A stretch of DNA of 9,496 bases from DASVSE01 sp036399715 (GCA_036399715.1 DASWMO010000343.1:1-9496), one strand, 5' to 3'; shown: positions 1-6,350, counted from the stretch's first letter. Notes: a model not told the origin generated them from the letters alone. Numbers and translations are program-made.

Positions 1-2
1 TC

Positions 3-893
3 GCGCTCTTTTTCGCGCATGCCGTCCCGTTCGCCGTCACCGCGCTCGCGCTCGGGCTCGATGCGCTCGCGCGACGCGACTGGCGGACGCTCGCGGCCCT
101 CGTTCCCTCTGCGGCTCTCACGGCCGCCTACGTCGCCGCGAGGCCACCGACCGGTTTTGCGCCCCCGGCGACCACGGGCGGACCGGGGCATGCGCTCGCC
201 TACAAAGCCTACACCGCGCTCAAACTCGGTCCGCTCACACGGCCCGTGCGCCTCGACGGGACGCCGCTGCTGGACGGACCCGCGCTCGCAGTCGCACTCG
301 CCGCAGCCGCCGTGTTCGTGGCCGTTCTCGCCGGCGCACTCGCCGTCGGAACGGCGCGGATGCCGGCGGGCGGACGGCGCCGCGCGGCCCTCTACGCGTG
401 GGGCGTGGCCGGTGTGTCGTTGCTGCTGCCGCCGTTCGCGCTCAACGTCGTCAACCCTGGCGAGCGCGTGCTCGTTCTGGCCGCGGTCGGGCTGCTCGCG
501 GTCGTGCCGGTTCCGGCGCGCGTGCTGCGTCCTCTCGGCCTCGCGGCACTCCTGTTTCTCGCCGACGACGCGGCCACGCTCTGGGGGCAGCGCCCGGGCC
601 TCGCGCCCGACGTGCGCGCGGCGACGTACGCCGCGCGGGCCACGCGCGAGCACGCCGCGCCGGTCGATGCTCACTTCGAGACGGCAACACGCGACGCCGC
701 GGCCGACCCGGCCGAGCGCCTGCTCCGCCACGACGTGCTGCTGCACTCGGACCTCTACGACGCCGTGGCGCGCCGCGACTGGTCGCGGCGCGCGTTCGAC
801 TCGGGTGTGCTCGTACCGGACCCGGCCGAGGCGCCACTCAGGCGTCCGCTGCCGTCGAGTCGGCCCCCGGGGCGGCTGCCGTCGGGGCGTTGA
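3..893 (+). CDS. Polytopic membrane protein, 5'-truncated
   Basis: The frame is open from the left edge and ends at TGA 891-893, giving at least 296 residues. The true start lies outside the window. I do not recognise the family. Hydrophobic segments, numbered from the first visible codon, lie at about 1-20, 30-46, 94-117, 128-148 and 155-190. A hydrophilic tail of about 100 residues follows. A short NVVNPGER motif sits between the last two hydrophobic blocks, as in loops of many polytopic transferase-like proteins, but that is too weak for a functional call. The tail is rich in Arg, Ala and Asp and is probably cytoplasmic. The last 18 codons overlap the 3' end of the convergent YceI gene. 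This tail (PLRRPLPSSRPPGR) is low-complexity and may result from loss of an earlier stop. The membrane nature is seen directly; any enzymatic role is unknown. Confidence 0.7.
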   Translation, partial: ALFFAHAVPFAVTALALGLDALARRDWRTLAALVPSAALTAAYVAARPPTGFAPPATTGGPGHALAYKAYTALKLGPLTRPVRLDGTPLLDGPALAVALAAAAVFVAVLAGALAVGTARMPAGGRRRAALYAWGVAGVSLLLPPFALNVVNPGERVLVLAAVGLLAVVPVPARVLRPLGLAALLFLADDAATLWGQRPGLAPDVRAATYAARATREHAAPVDAHFETATRDAAADPAERLLRHDVLLHSDLYDAVARRDWSRRAFDSGVLVPDPAEAPLRRPLPSSRPPGRLPSGR

Positions 894-1560
894 GGGCGGC
901 CTGGACGTCGAGGCGTAGCTCGACCTCGTCCGACACCACGACGCCGCCGGCCTCGATGGCCTGGTTCCACGTCAGGCCCCACTCGGAGCGGTTGATCGTG
1001 CCCTCGGCCGAGAAGCCGACCTTGCGGTTGCCGTAGCCGTCGGTCGCCGCGCCGGCGTACTCGCCGTTGAGCGTGACGGGCCGGGTGACGCCGTGCATCG
1101 TCAGGTCGCCCATGAGGCGGAAGCGGCCGCCGCCGAGGGCCTCGACGCGCGTCGAGCGGAACGAGAGCGTCGGAAACTGCGCGGCGTCGAAAAAGTCGGC
1201 CGTCTGGAGGTGCGCGTCGCGATCGCCGTTGCGGGTGTCCACGGACGCCACTTGGACGGTCGCCTCGGTCTGCATCTGGGCGAGCCCGCCGCCCTCGGGG
1301 ACCGTGATCGTGCCGGTCATGTCGGTAAACGTGCCGTCAACGTTCGAGATGCCGAGGTGCTTGACGCGGAAGCCGATCTCGGAGTGCGCCGGGTCGATCG
1401 CGTAGACGCCGGGGTCGATCGCCGGACCGGCGTCGGCTGTAACGGTCGTCGAGTCGAGGCCGCCCGCGGGCGTCCCGGTGGTGCCGGCGCCGTCGGGCGC
1501 GTCCTGTGCGCAGGCGGCGAGAAAAAGGGCCGCGGCGACGGTCAGAACAGTGCGGAGCAT
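838..1560 (-). CDS. YceI-family lipoprotein
   Basis: This encodes a 240-residue protein of the YceI family. These are lipocalin-like beta-barrels that bind isoprenoid or other amphiphilic ligands in the periplasm or envelope. The start at 1560 is chosen because it gives a clean lipoprotein signal: MLRT, a hydrophobic stretch, then the lipobox LAAC with Cys17. A longer open frame upstream has no such signal and runs through the palindrome. Residues 18-48 form a Gly/Thr/Ala-rich linker. The YceI domain spans about 51-225. It has the typical opening YAIDPAHSEIGFRVKHLG, the FFDAAQFPTLSFRS segment, the LTMHGVTRPV strand, and the closing RSEWGLTWN. A short Ala-rich tail follows. The gene appears monocistronic and lies convergent to the membrane gene on its left. 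A perfect palindrome upstream suggests repressor control. The exact ligand is not predictable. Confidence 0.93.
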   Translation of the reverse strand: MLRTVLTVAAALFLAACAQDAPDGAGTTGTPAGGLDSTTVTADAGPAIDPGVYAIDPAHSEIGFRVKHLGISNVDGTFTDMTGTITVPEGGGLAQMQTEATVQVASVDTRNGDRDAHLQTADFFDAAQFPTLSFRSTRVEALGGGRFRLMGDLTMHGVTRPVTLNGEYAGAATDGYGNRKVGFSAEGTINRSEWGLTWNQAIEAGGVVVSDEVELRLDVQAALNAPTAAAPGADSTAADA

Positions 1561-1585
1561 AGGAGGCAGGGTGGTGGAGGCCCGT

Positions 1586-1607
1586 ATTACTTGTTTAGAC
1601 AAGTAAT
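1586..1607. promoter_or_regulatory. Perfect palindromic operator upstream of YceI gene
   Basis: Two 9-bp arms, ATTACTTGT and ACAAGTAAT, are perfect reverse complements separated by TTAG. The element ends 25 nt before the YceI start codon and about 138 nt before the ABC-F start. It is strikingly AT-rich in very GC-rich DNA. Its size and symmetry fit a site for a dimeric winged-helix repressor such as MarR or HxlR type; that assignment is inference. No regulator gene is present in the window. A hairpin role in RNA is possible but less likely, because the position is promoter-proximal and the stem is AT-rich. Confidence 0.65.
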
Positions 1608-1744
1608 GGTTCCGGGCGGGCGGGCCTGCGTCTGAGGCCGATCCCACGGGGTCGGGTTCGCACGGAATCCTACCGGACGCCCGCCCCGGCACGTCCTATT
1701 CTGCAACCGACGCCCGTTTCTGTTGCCTCGCCCACGCCACCTCG

Positions 1745-3844
1745 ATGCTGTTTCTCCGCGACATCTCGCTCGCCTTTGGCGGCCGCACGCTCTACGACGG
1801 CCTCTCGTGGACTGTCCGCGCCGGCGAGCGCATCGGGCTCGTCGGGCCGAACGGGGCGGGCAAGTCCACGCTCCTGCGCGTGATCTCGGGCGACCAGACG
1901 ATCGACGGCGGCGAGGTCGTCCGCGAGGGCGGCGCCACGACGGGCTTCCTCACGCAGGACACGCAGGAGCACGACACGTCGATCTCGCCGCTCGAAGACG
2001 CCATGCGCGCCTTCGGCGACGTCCTCGAACTCGAGGCGGAGTCGCACCGGCTGCTGGAGGCGATGGACGCGGCCACGGACCACGACACGGACCACTACCA
2101 CGGCCTCGTCGACCGCTTCTCGCGCACGCAGGAGATGCTCTCGACGCGCGACGCGCACACGGTCGAGGCGCGTACGGCGGCCATTCTCTCCGGGCTGGGC
2201 TTTACCGAGGACGAGATGCGCCGCCCGCTCTCGACGTTCTCGGGCGGCTGGCGCATGCGCGTCGCCCTTGCCCGCCTCCTCCTCGGGCAGCCCGACATCC
2301 TCCTGCTCGACGAGCCGACGAACCACCTCGACATCGAGTCTATCGACTGGCTGGAGAACTACCTCACGACGTACCCCGGCGCCGTCGTCCTCGTCTCGCA
2401 CGACCGGTACTTTCTCGACCGCATGACGACGCGGACGAGCGAGCTCATCCGCGGCCAGATCGACGACTACGCCGGCAACTACTCGTTCTACCTCGAAGCG
2501 CGCGTCGAGCGCCGCGTGCACTGGCAGTCGCAGTTCGACAACCAGCAGAAGACGATCGCCGAGATGGAGCGCTTCGTCGAGCGCTTCCGCGCCAAGGCGA
2601 CGAAGGCCAAGCAGGCGCAGAGCCGCCAGAAGTCGCTCGACAAGATGGAGCGCATCGAGGCCCCGCCCGCCGAGGCGTCCACGATCCGCTTCCGCTTCCC
2701 GGACCCGCCGCCGGTGGGCCGCATCGCGGTCGAGTTGTCGGACTTCTCGAAGTCCTACCCCGCCGCCGAGGGCGGCGTCACGCGCGTCTTCGAGCATGCG
2801 GGCGCGCTCCGGCTGGAGAAGGGCGACAAGGTCGCGCTCGTCGGCAAGAACGGCGCGGGCAAGTCCACGCTCGCCCGCATCCTGCTCGGCGAGGAGACCT
2901 TCGAGGGCATGCGCGAGGTCGACCGCCGCGCCGCCATCGCGCACTTTGCGCAGCATCAGGCCGAGGCACTCGATCCCGGCCAAACGGTCTTCGGAGCCCT
3001 CCAGGAGGTCGCGCGCGGGCAGTCCGATACCGAACTCCGCTCGGTCCTCGGCGCGTTTCTGTTCACGGGCGACGACGTGTTCAAGTCCGTCTCGGTCCTC
3101 TCGGGCGGCGAGCGCTCGCGCCTCGCCCTGGCCCGGACGCTCCTCAGCCCCGCCAATGTCCTCGTCCTCGACGAGCCGACGAACCACCTCGACATCCACT
3201 CCAAGGAGGTCCTCGCCGAGGCGCTCCGGCAGTACACGGGCGCCTTCGTCCTCGTCTCGCACGACCGCTACTTCATCGACGCCGTCGCCGAGTCGGTCTG
3301 GTATGTCGAGGATCGCGCGGTGAAGGCGTACGACGGGACCTACACCGAGGCGCAGTGGCAGCGCGAGAACGGAACGGCCGCCCGCGCCGCGAAGGCCGCG
3401 CCGGTCTCGGGAGACGGAATGGCGCAGTCCAAGGCGCCGACCGCGCCCGGCACGCCGGCCGTCCGCCCCGCCTCGGGTGGCAAGAAGACGAAGGAGGAAA
3501 AGCGCCGCGAGGCCGAGGCGCGCAATGCCGCCTACCGCGCCGGTGGTGCCGCGCCCGCTCCGGGCAAGGCGAGCACGTCGGCGAAGCCGACCAGCAAGGC
3601 GCCTGCAGCACCCGTATCCGGGCTCGACGCCCGCGCGGCGGCGAAGGCGATGCAGAAGGTCGAGGCGCAGATCGCCGCGGCCGAGGCGCGCAAGGCGACC
3701 GCCGAGGCGGAGATGGCGGACCCGGACCTCTACGCCCGCTCCGCCGAGTTCGCCGCCACGATGGCCCGCTTCAACGCCGCCGACGAGGAGGTCAAGGCGC
3801 TCTATGCCCGCTGGGAGACGCTCGCCGCCCAAGCCGAGGCGTAG
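1745..3844 (+). CDS. yheS: ABC-F ATPase, YheS-like
   Basis: This is a 699-residue soluble protein with two ABC domains and no membrane segment. ABC-F proteins of this kind bind the ribosomal E site and modulate stalled or initiating ribosomes. Domain 1 has Walker A GPNGAGKST (34-42), signature FSGGW (165-169) and Walker B with catalytic Glu190 in DEPTNHLD. The linker at about 245-325 contains the charged helix RFRAKATKAKQAQSRQKSL, which closely resembles the YheS linker. Domain 2 has Walker A GKNGAGKST (367-375), signature LSGGE (452-456) and Glu477 in DEPTNHLD. All catalytic residues are intact. Residues from about 555 to 625 form an Ala/Pro/Lys-rich flexible stretch containing EEKRREAEARNAAYR. 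About 628-699 is a predicted coiled coil, as at the C terminus of YheS and Uup. The ATG at 1745 gives the usual N terminus MLFLRDISLAFGG. The gene stands alone and converges on the lipoprotein gene with 4 nt between stops. The family is certain; orthology to E. coli YheS rather than another ABC-F is likely. Confidence 0.95.
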   Translation: MLFLRDISLAFGGRTLYDGLSWTVRAGERIGLVGPNGAGKSTLLRVISGDQTIDGGEVVREGGATTGFLTQDTQEHDTSISPLEDAMRAFGDVLELEAESHRLLEAMDAATDHDTDHYHGLVDRFSRTQEMLSTRDAHTVEARTAAILSGLGFTEDEMRRPLSTFSGGWRMRVALARLLLGQPDILLLDEPTNHLDIESIDWLENYLTTYPGAVVLVSHDRYFLDRMTTRTSELIRGQIDDYAGNYSFYLEARVERRVHWQSQFDNQQKTIAEMERFVERFRAKATKAKQAQSRQKSLDKMERIEAPPAEASTIRFRFPDPPPVGRIAVELSDFSKSYPAAEGGVTRVFEHAGALRLEKGDKVALVGKNGAGKSTLARILLGEETFEGMREVDRRAAIAHFAQHQAEALDPGQTVFGALQEVARGQSDTELRSVLGAFLFTGDDVFKSVSVLSGGERSRLALARTLLSPANVLVLDEPTNHLDIHSKEVLAEALRQYTGAFVLVSHDRYFIDAVAESVWYVEDRAVKAYDGTYTEAQWQRENGTAARAAKAAPVSGDGMAQSKAPTAPGTPAVRPASGGKKTKEEKRREAEARNAAYRAGGAAPAPGKASTSAKPTSKAPAAPVSGLDARAAAKAMQKVEAQIAAAEARKATAEAEMADPDLYARSAEFAATMARFNAADEEVKALYARWETLAAQAEA

Positions 3845-3854
3845 CGCCCTACGC
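3839..3854. other. Small hairpin spanning two convergent stop codons
   Basis: GCGTAG (3839-3844) and CTACGC (3849-3854) are perfect inverted repeats around CGCC. Each arm contains the Ala codon and TAG stop of one of the two convergent genes. The stem has only 6 bp and no T tract. It may be a weak bidirectional termination signal, or it may arise simply because both genes end in GCG TAG. Confidence 0.3.
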
Positions 3855-4307
3855 GCCGACGCGGAAGGCGGCCGTCGCAGCCGTCACGCCTCCGTCGGCG
3901 CCTTCGAGGCTCACGGACTGGACGAGGCGGTACTGCCCGGCCGGCACGTCGAGCGCGACCGTGCCGGTCATCGTCTCGCCGGGCGCGAGCACGCGCGCGA
4001 TCATGATGCATGCGCGGTCGTTGCCCTCGGCGCTCACCATCCACGCCGACCCGGTCCACGTCTCGACCTGCGCGCATTCGAGCACGCCCGTCGTCGCCGT
4101 CACCGCGGACCCGTTGCGGAGCGTGAGCCGGGCAGTCTCACCGCGGCTGTACGCCATCTGGTCGGCCACGAGCGAGAGGCCATCGGGCGAGACGGGCCCG
4201 GCGCTGGCATCGGGCACGTCCGCGAGGACGCCCGCCGCGTTGCAGCCTGCGAGCGCGACGAGGAGCAGGGCGAGAAACACGCGGGTGAGGAGGTGGGGGC
4301 GGGGCAT
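3849..4307 (-). CDS. Small lipoprotein with Ig-like domain
   Basis: This encodes a 152-residue protein. The start at 4307 is chosen because it places a lipoprotein signal at the N terminus: MPRPHLLTR, a run of Leu/Val/Ala, then lipobox LAGC with Cys22. A longer in-frame extension upstream is Arg-rich and lies within the gluconokinase gene, so it was rejected. The mature part (about 50-150) looks like one beta-sandwich domain of bacterial Ig-like type: a YSRGETARLTLRNGS opening, a TWTGSAW turn, and a closing LAPGETMTGTVALDVPAGQYRL. Two mature-region cysteines, in LECAQ and RACIM, could form a disulfide. The ATG overlaps the gluconokinase TGA by one base (TGATG), which suggests translational coupling. 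The substrate or partner is unknown. It probably sits in the outer or inner membrane facing the periplasm. The lipoprotein call is firm; the fold is inferred from pattern only. Confidence 0.85.
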   Translation of the reverse strand: MPRPHLLTRVFLALLLVALAGCNAAGVLADVPDASAGPVSPDGLSLVADQMAYSRGETARLTLRNGSAVTATTGVLECAQVETWTGSAWMVSAEGNDRACIMIARVLAPGETMTGTVALDVPAGQYRLVQSVSLEGADGGVTAATAAFRVGA

Positions 4308-4909
4308 CACGGGGAAGGGCGGTGTGAGCGACCAAGAAACGACAACGGACCCGATCTCGTGCCACGCACGAACGAGGCGGCCTCGGCGGCGAGGTCCGCG
4401 ACCGACCGCGTCGCGTCGAGGCGCAGGGCGTCCGGGCCAGGCGGCTCGAACGTCGCGAGCTGGCTCGGCAGCAGGCTCGGCCCGACCGGATTCCAGCCCT
4501 CGCCGAGGTGGGTCGCGAGGCGGGCGCCGAGGCGCGCGGCGAGGACGTCCGCGGGCGCGTCCAGCCACACGATGGCGACGCCCTCATTTCCGCCGACGAG
4601 CGTCTCGCGGTAGGCCGCGCGCAGGGCCGAGCAGGCGAGCACCAGTGGCGGCCCGCCCTCGACGTGCGTGCGGACGCGTACGGCGAGGCGAGCGAGCCAC
4701 GGCGCCCGGTCGGCATCCGTCAGCGCATGCCCGGTCGCCATCCGGGCCAGCGCCTCGGGCGAGTGGACGTCGTCGGCGTCGGCGAACGCCCACGGCGCAC
4801 CGGTCTGATCGGCGAGGGAACGCGCTAGCGCCCGGCCGACAGTCGTCTTGCCCGATCCGGCGACGCCGACCACGAGCACGACTCGGATGTGGGCGTGCGC
4901 CTCGGGCAT
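4307..4909 (-). CDS. gntK: Gluconokinase (GntK-type)
   Basis: This encodes 200 residues, slightly longer than the usual 165-180. It phosphorylates D-gluconate with ATP to 6-phosphogluconate, feeding the pentose phosphate or Entner-Doudoroff route in the cytoplasm. The visible motifs are Walker A GVAGSGKT (15-22), the substrate loop DADDVHS (44-50, family form DGDDLH), GHALTDADRAPWL (60-72), LACSALRAAYRE (91-102), and LLPSQLATFEPP (147-157). The region normally reading GHFM before LLxSQ is replaced and extended here (about 133-146, THLGEGWNPVGPS), so the lid differs from the family norm. The ATG at 4909 fits the family; a longer frame upstream would overlap the divergent gene. The gene is first in a two-gene operon with the lipoprotein. 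No gluconate transporter or repressor is nearby. A related shikimate kinase-like P-loop kinase is the main alternative. Confidence 0.9.
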   Translation of the reverse strand: MPEAHAHIRVVLVVGVAGSGKTTVGRALARSLADQTGAPWAFADADDVHSPEALARMATGHALTDADRAPWLARLAVRVRTHVEGGPPLVLACSALRAAYRETLVGGNEGVAIVWLDAPADVLAARLGARLATHLGEGWNPVGPSLLPSQLATFEPPGPDALRLDATRSVADLAAEAASFVRGTRSGPLSFLGRSHRPSP

Positions 4910-4964
4910 GGGTTTGAGTGGAGGGTTCGCAGACGCGCACGGCCGCGCGTCGTAGTCTCGTTCT

Positions 4965-4991
4965 CGAACGGTCCCGCCACCCGAACGGTCC
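4965..4991. repeat. Tandem direct repeat CGAACGGTCC upstream of small gene
   Basis: The 10-mer CGAACGGTCC occurs at 4965-4974 and again at 4982-4991, a 17-bp period. The second copy ends 5 nt before the ATG at 4997. The repeats lie in the 87-bp divergent region between gluconokinase and the histidine-triad gene. They could be a regulator site or a leader element, or a small local duplication. No clear -10 or -35 boxes were identified around them. Confidence 0.5.
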
Positions 4992-4996
4992 TCCCG

Positions 4997-5257
4997 ATGT
5001 CCCGCCCGGCCCGCCTCGTCCTCATCCTCGCCGTCGGCCTGCTGGCCGCGTTCGTTCTGCGCGACGTGCTCGGCCTCGGCGCGTCCGAGACGGGCGTCGT
5101 GAGCCCGAAGGGCTACGTCGCGATCTCGCACGGCAGTCACACGCACTACGTCCCCAACGGCTGGTCCGGCGACCCCGACATCCACTCGATGCCGACGACG
5201 GCGCCCGGCCCGGGCATGACCGTCGCGGCGGACGGCAGCGTCGTGCCGGCCCCATAA
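4997..5257 (+). CDS. Small membrane-anchored histidine-triad protein
   Basis: This encodes an 86-residue protein. The ATG at 4997 is chosen because it starts a short basic N terminus (MSRPAR) followed by one hydrophobic helix at about 6-21. A longer frame from 4889 would overlap the gluconokinase start. After the helix come SPKGYVAISHGSHTHYVPNGW (37-57) and a Pro/Gly/Met-rich tail. H45, H48 and H50 form HxxHxH, the spacing of the zinc-binding histidine triad of streptococcal Pht proteins. There the typical context is also Gly-Tyr-Val, Ser-His-Gly and a following Tyr. The resemblance is from memory and over a short motif only. The chain probably sits outside the inner membrane with its N terminus anchored. 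A role in binding a divalent metal is inference. No metal transporter lies nearby. The gene is divergent from gluconokinase and ends in the T-rich side of the following hairpin. Confidence 0.75.
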   Translation: MSRPARLVLILAVGLLAAFVLRDVLGLGASETGVVSPKGYVAISHGSHTHYVPNGWSGDPDIHSMPTTAPGPGMTVAADGSVVPAP

Positions 5258-5298
5258 ATAACCGCCGGGGCCCAGGCAACGTGCCCGGACCCCGGCGG
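5255..5298 (-). terminator. Hairpin terminator between His-triad gene and sigma gene
   Basis: CCGCCGGGG (5262-5270) and CCCCGGCGG (5290-5298) are perfect 9-bp inverted repeats with a 19-nt loop. On the minus strand the stem is followed directly by TTATTTATGG, so it best fits termination of the sigma-factor transcript. On the plus strand it is followed by CCTCTCTCTCC, a weak tail. It may therefore act in both directions but is stronger for the minus strand. Confidence 0.65.
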
Positions 5299-5328
5299 CC
5301 TCTCTCTCCCCCTCCGGGGACCGGGTGC

Positions 5329-5353
5329 GCGGCAGGCCTCGCCGAGGCGCCGC
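5329..5353 (-). terminator. Second hairpin downstream of sigma gene
   Basis: GCGGC (5329-5333) pairs with GCCGC (5349-5353), and GCCTC (5336-5340) with GAGGC (5344-5348), around loop GCC and with a 2-nt bulge. It begins 15 nt beyond the sigma-factor stop codon, before the stronger hairpin. There is no T tract, so it may be an RNA-stabilising 3' structure or simply GC-rich chance pairing. Confidence 0.3.
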
Positions 5354-5368
5354 GCGATGTGGTGTCGG

Positions 5369-6157
5369 TCAGGCGGCGACGGCGCGCGCCCTGAGCGCGG
5401 GGGCCGCTACCGGCGGCGCATCGTCGAACTGCGCGCGGAGCGTGCGGAGGGTTTTCGAGAGGATCTGCGAGATGCGCGCCTCCGTCAGGCCGAGGCCTTC
5501 GGCGATCTCGCGCAGCGTGAGCCCGTCGTAGAAGTAGGCGCCGACGATGCCGCGTTCGCGGGCCGGAAGGCGGTCGAGGAGGCCGTCGAGATGGGCGACG
5601 AGCGAGCCGTGCTCGGCGCGGGCGTCGGCGGGCTCTGCGTCGGGCGCGGAGAGGACGTCAAGCGGGGCCGGGCGGTGGTCGCCCTCAGCGTCGTAGATCG
5701 AGAGTGCGAAGCGCTGCTGGGCGTCGCCGCGGAGGCGGTCCACCTCGCGGACAGTCACGCCGAGGCGGTCGGCGATCTGCGCCGCGCGGGGCTCGGCGCC
5801 GAGTTCCTGCTGGAGGACTTCGGCCGTCCGGGCCGCCTCGGCGACGCGGCGGCGGCGGTCCCGCGAGAGGCAGTCGATGGTCCGGAGAAAGTCCACGAGC
5901 GCGCCCCGAATGCGGCCGTACGAGAACGATGCGAACGGCGTGCCGCGGCTGGGATCGTAGCTCTGAAGCGCCTGCAGCATGCCGAGCATGCCCGCGTTCT
6001 CGAGGTCGCGGTACGTCGCGAGCGGGTGGTCCGGGAGTGTCACGCGGCGGGTGAGCGAGCGCACGAACGGGAGCGCGGCAACGGCGACGGCTCGGCCATG
6101 CTCGGGCGTCGGGGAGGCGACGTAGCGTTCGACGGCGTCCTGTAGAGTCGGGGTCAT
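5369..6157 (-). CDS. FliA/WhiG-type RNA polymerase sigma factor
   Basis: This encodes a 262-residue sigma-70 family protein of group 3 type, with regions 2, 3 and 4 and no region 1.1. Region 2 (about 25-96) holds YRDLENAGMLGMLQALQSYD, then FASFSYGRIRGALVDFLRTID, the hallmark of the FliA/WhiG/SigF branch. Region 3 (about 105-150) holds a small helical block, ELGAEPRAAQIADRLGV. Region 4 (about 186-246) has LPARERGIVGAYFYDGLTLREIAEGLG followed by an HTH ending in ARISQILSKTLRTLR. A short Ala/Pro-rich tail of about 18 residues is extra. The ATG at 6157 gives the normal compact N terminus. It would direct RNA polymerase to a specialised promoter class. No flagellar, sporulation or anti-sigma gene is visible nearby, so the regulon cannot be inferred. 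The family is certain; the name fliA is withheld because motility is not shown. Confidence 0.93.
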   Translation of the reverse strand: MTPTLQDAVERYVASPTPEHGRAVAVAALPFVRSLTRRVTLPDHPLATYRDLENAGMLGMLQALQSYDPSRGTPFASFSYGRIRGALVDFLRTIDCLSRDRRRRVAEAARTAEVLQQELGAEPRAAQIADRLGVTVREVDRLRGDAQQRFALSIYDAEGDHRPAPLDVLSAPDAEPADARAEHGSLVAHLDGLLDRLPARERGIVGAYFYDGLTLREIAEGLGLTEARISQILSKTLRTLRAQFDDAPPVAAPALRARAVAA

Positions 6158-6309
6158 GCGGGCACGGCAGCGGGGAGTGCTGCGGACCCACGCAACCGTG
6201 GTGCCACGCCGCGCCGGCCGCGCCGCGCCGGCAAATCGGGGCCGAGACGGGAACGCAAGGGTGCCCTCTGTGGAGCTGTATCCCCGATTCCGGACGGTGC
6301 TCGTCTAGC

Positions 6310-6350
6310 ATCGGCCGGTCCGATCGTCTGGTAATCAAGCCGCGCAGACG
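6310..6350. promoter_or_regulatory. Two short inverted repeats upstream of L21 promoter
   Basis: ATCGG-N5-CCGAT lies at 6310-6324. CGTCTG (6325-6330) and CAGACG (6345-6350) are inverted around 14 nt, with arm centres 20 bp apart. The second pair directly abuts the candidate -35 box at 6351. Both could be operator half-sites shared by the divergent genes. Arms of 5-6 bp are weak evidence. Confidence 0.3.

Noticed and set aside
1561..1570. AGGAGGCAGG on the plus strand, resembling a ribosome binding site
   Set aside because: No plus-strand gene starts within the proper distance; on the minus strand, where the YceI gene starts, it reads CCTGCCTCCT.
838..1692. Longer YceI start at 1692
   Set aside because: It would bury the lipoprotein signal inside the chain and translate the palindrome; the start at 1560 gives a proper lipobox.
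1697..1702. TATTCT as a -10 box for the ABC-F gene
   Set aside because: No acceptable -35 box at 16-18 bp upstream; too weak to list as a promoter.
1670..3832. 720-codon open frame antisense to the ABC-F gene
   Set aside because: Arg/Gly/Val/Asp-rich translation without domains; it mirrors the GC-biased codons of a certain ABC-F gene on the other strand.
1723..4917. 1064-codon plus-strand open frame crossing four genes
   Set aside because: Arg/Pro/Ala-rich low-complexity translation in another frame of the ABC-F gene, running on across oppositely oriented genes.
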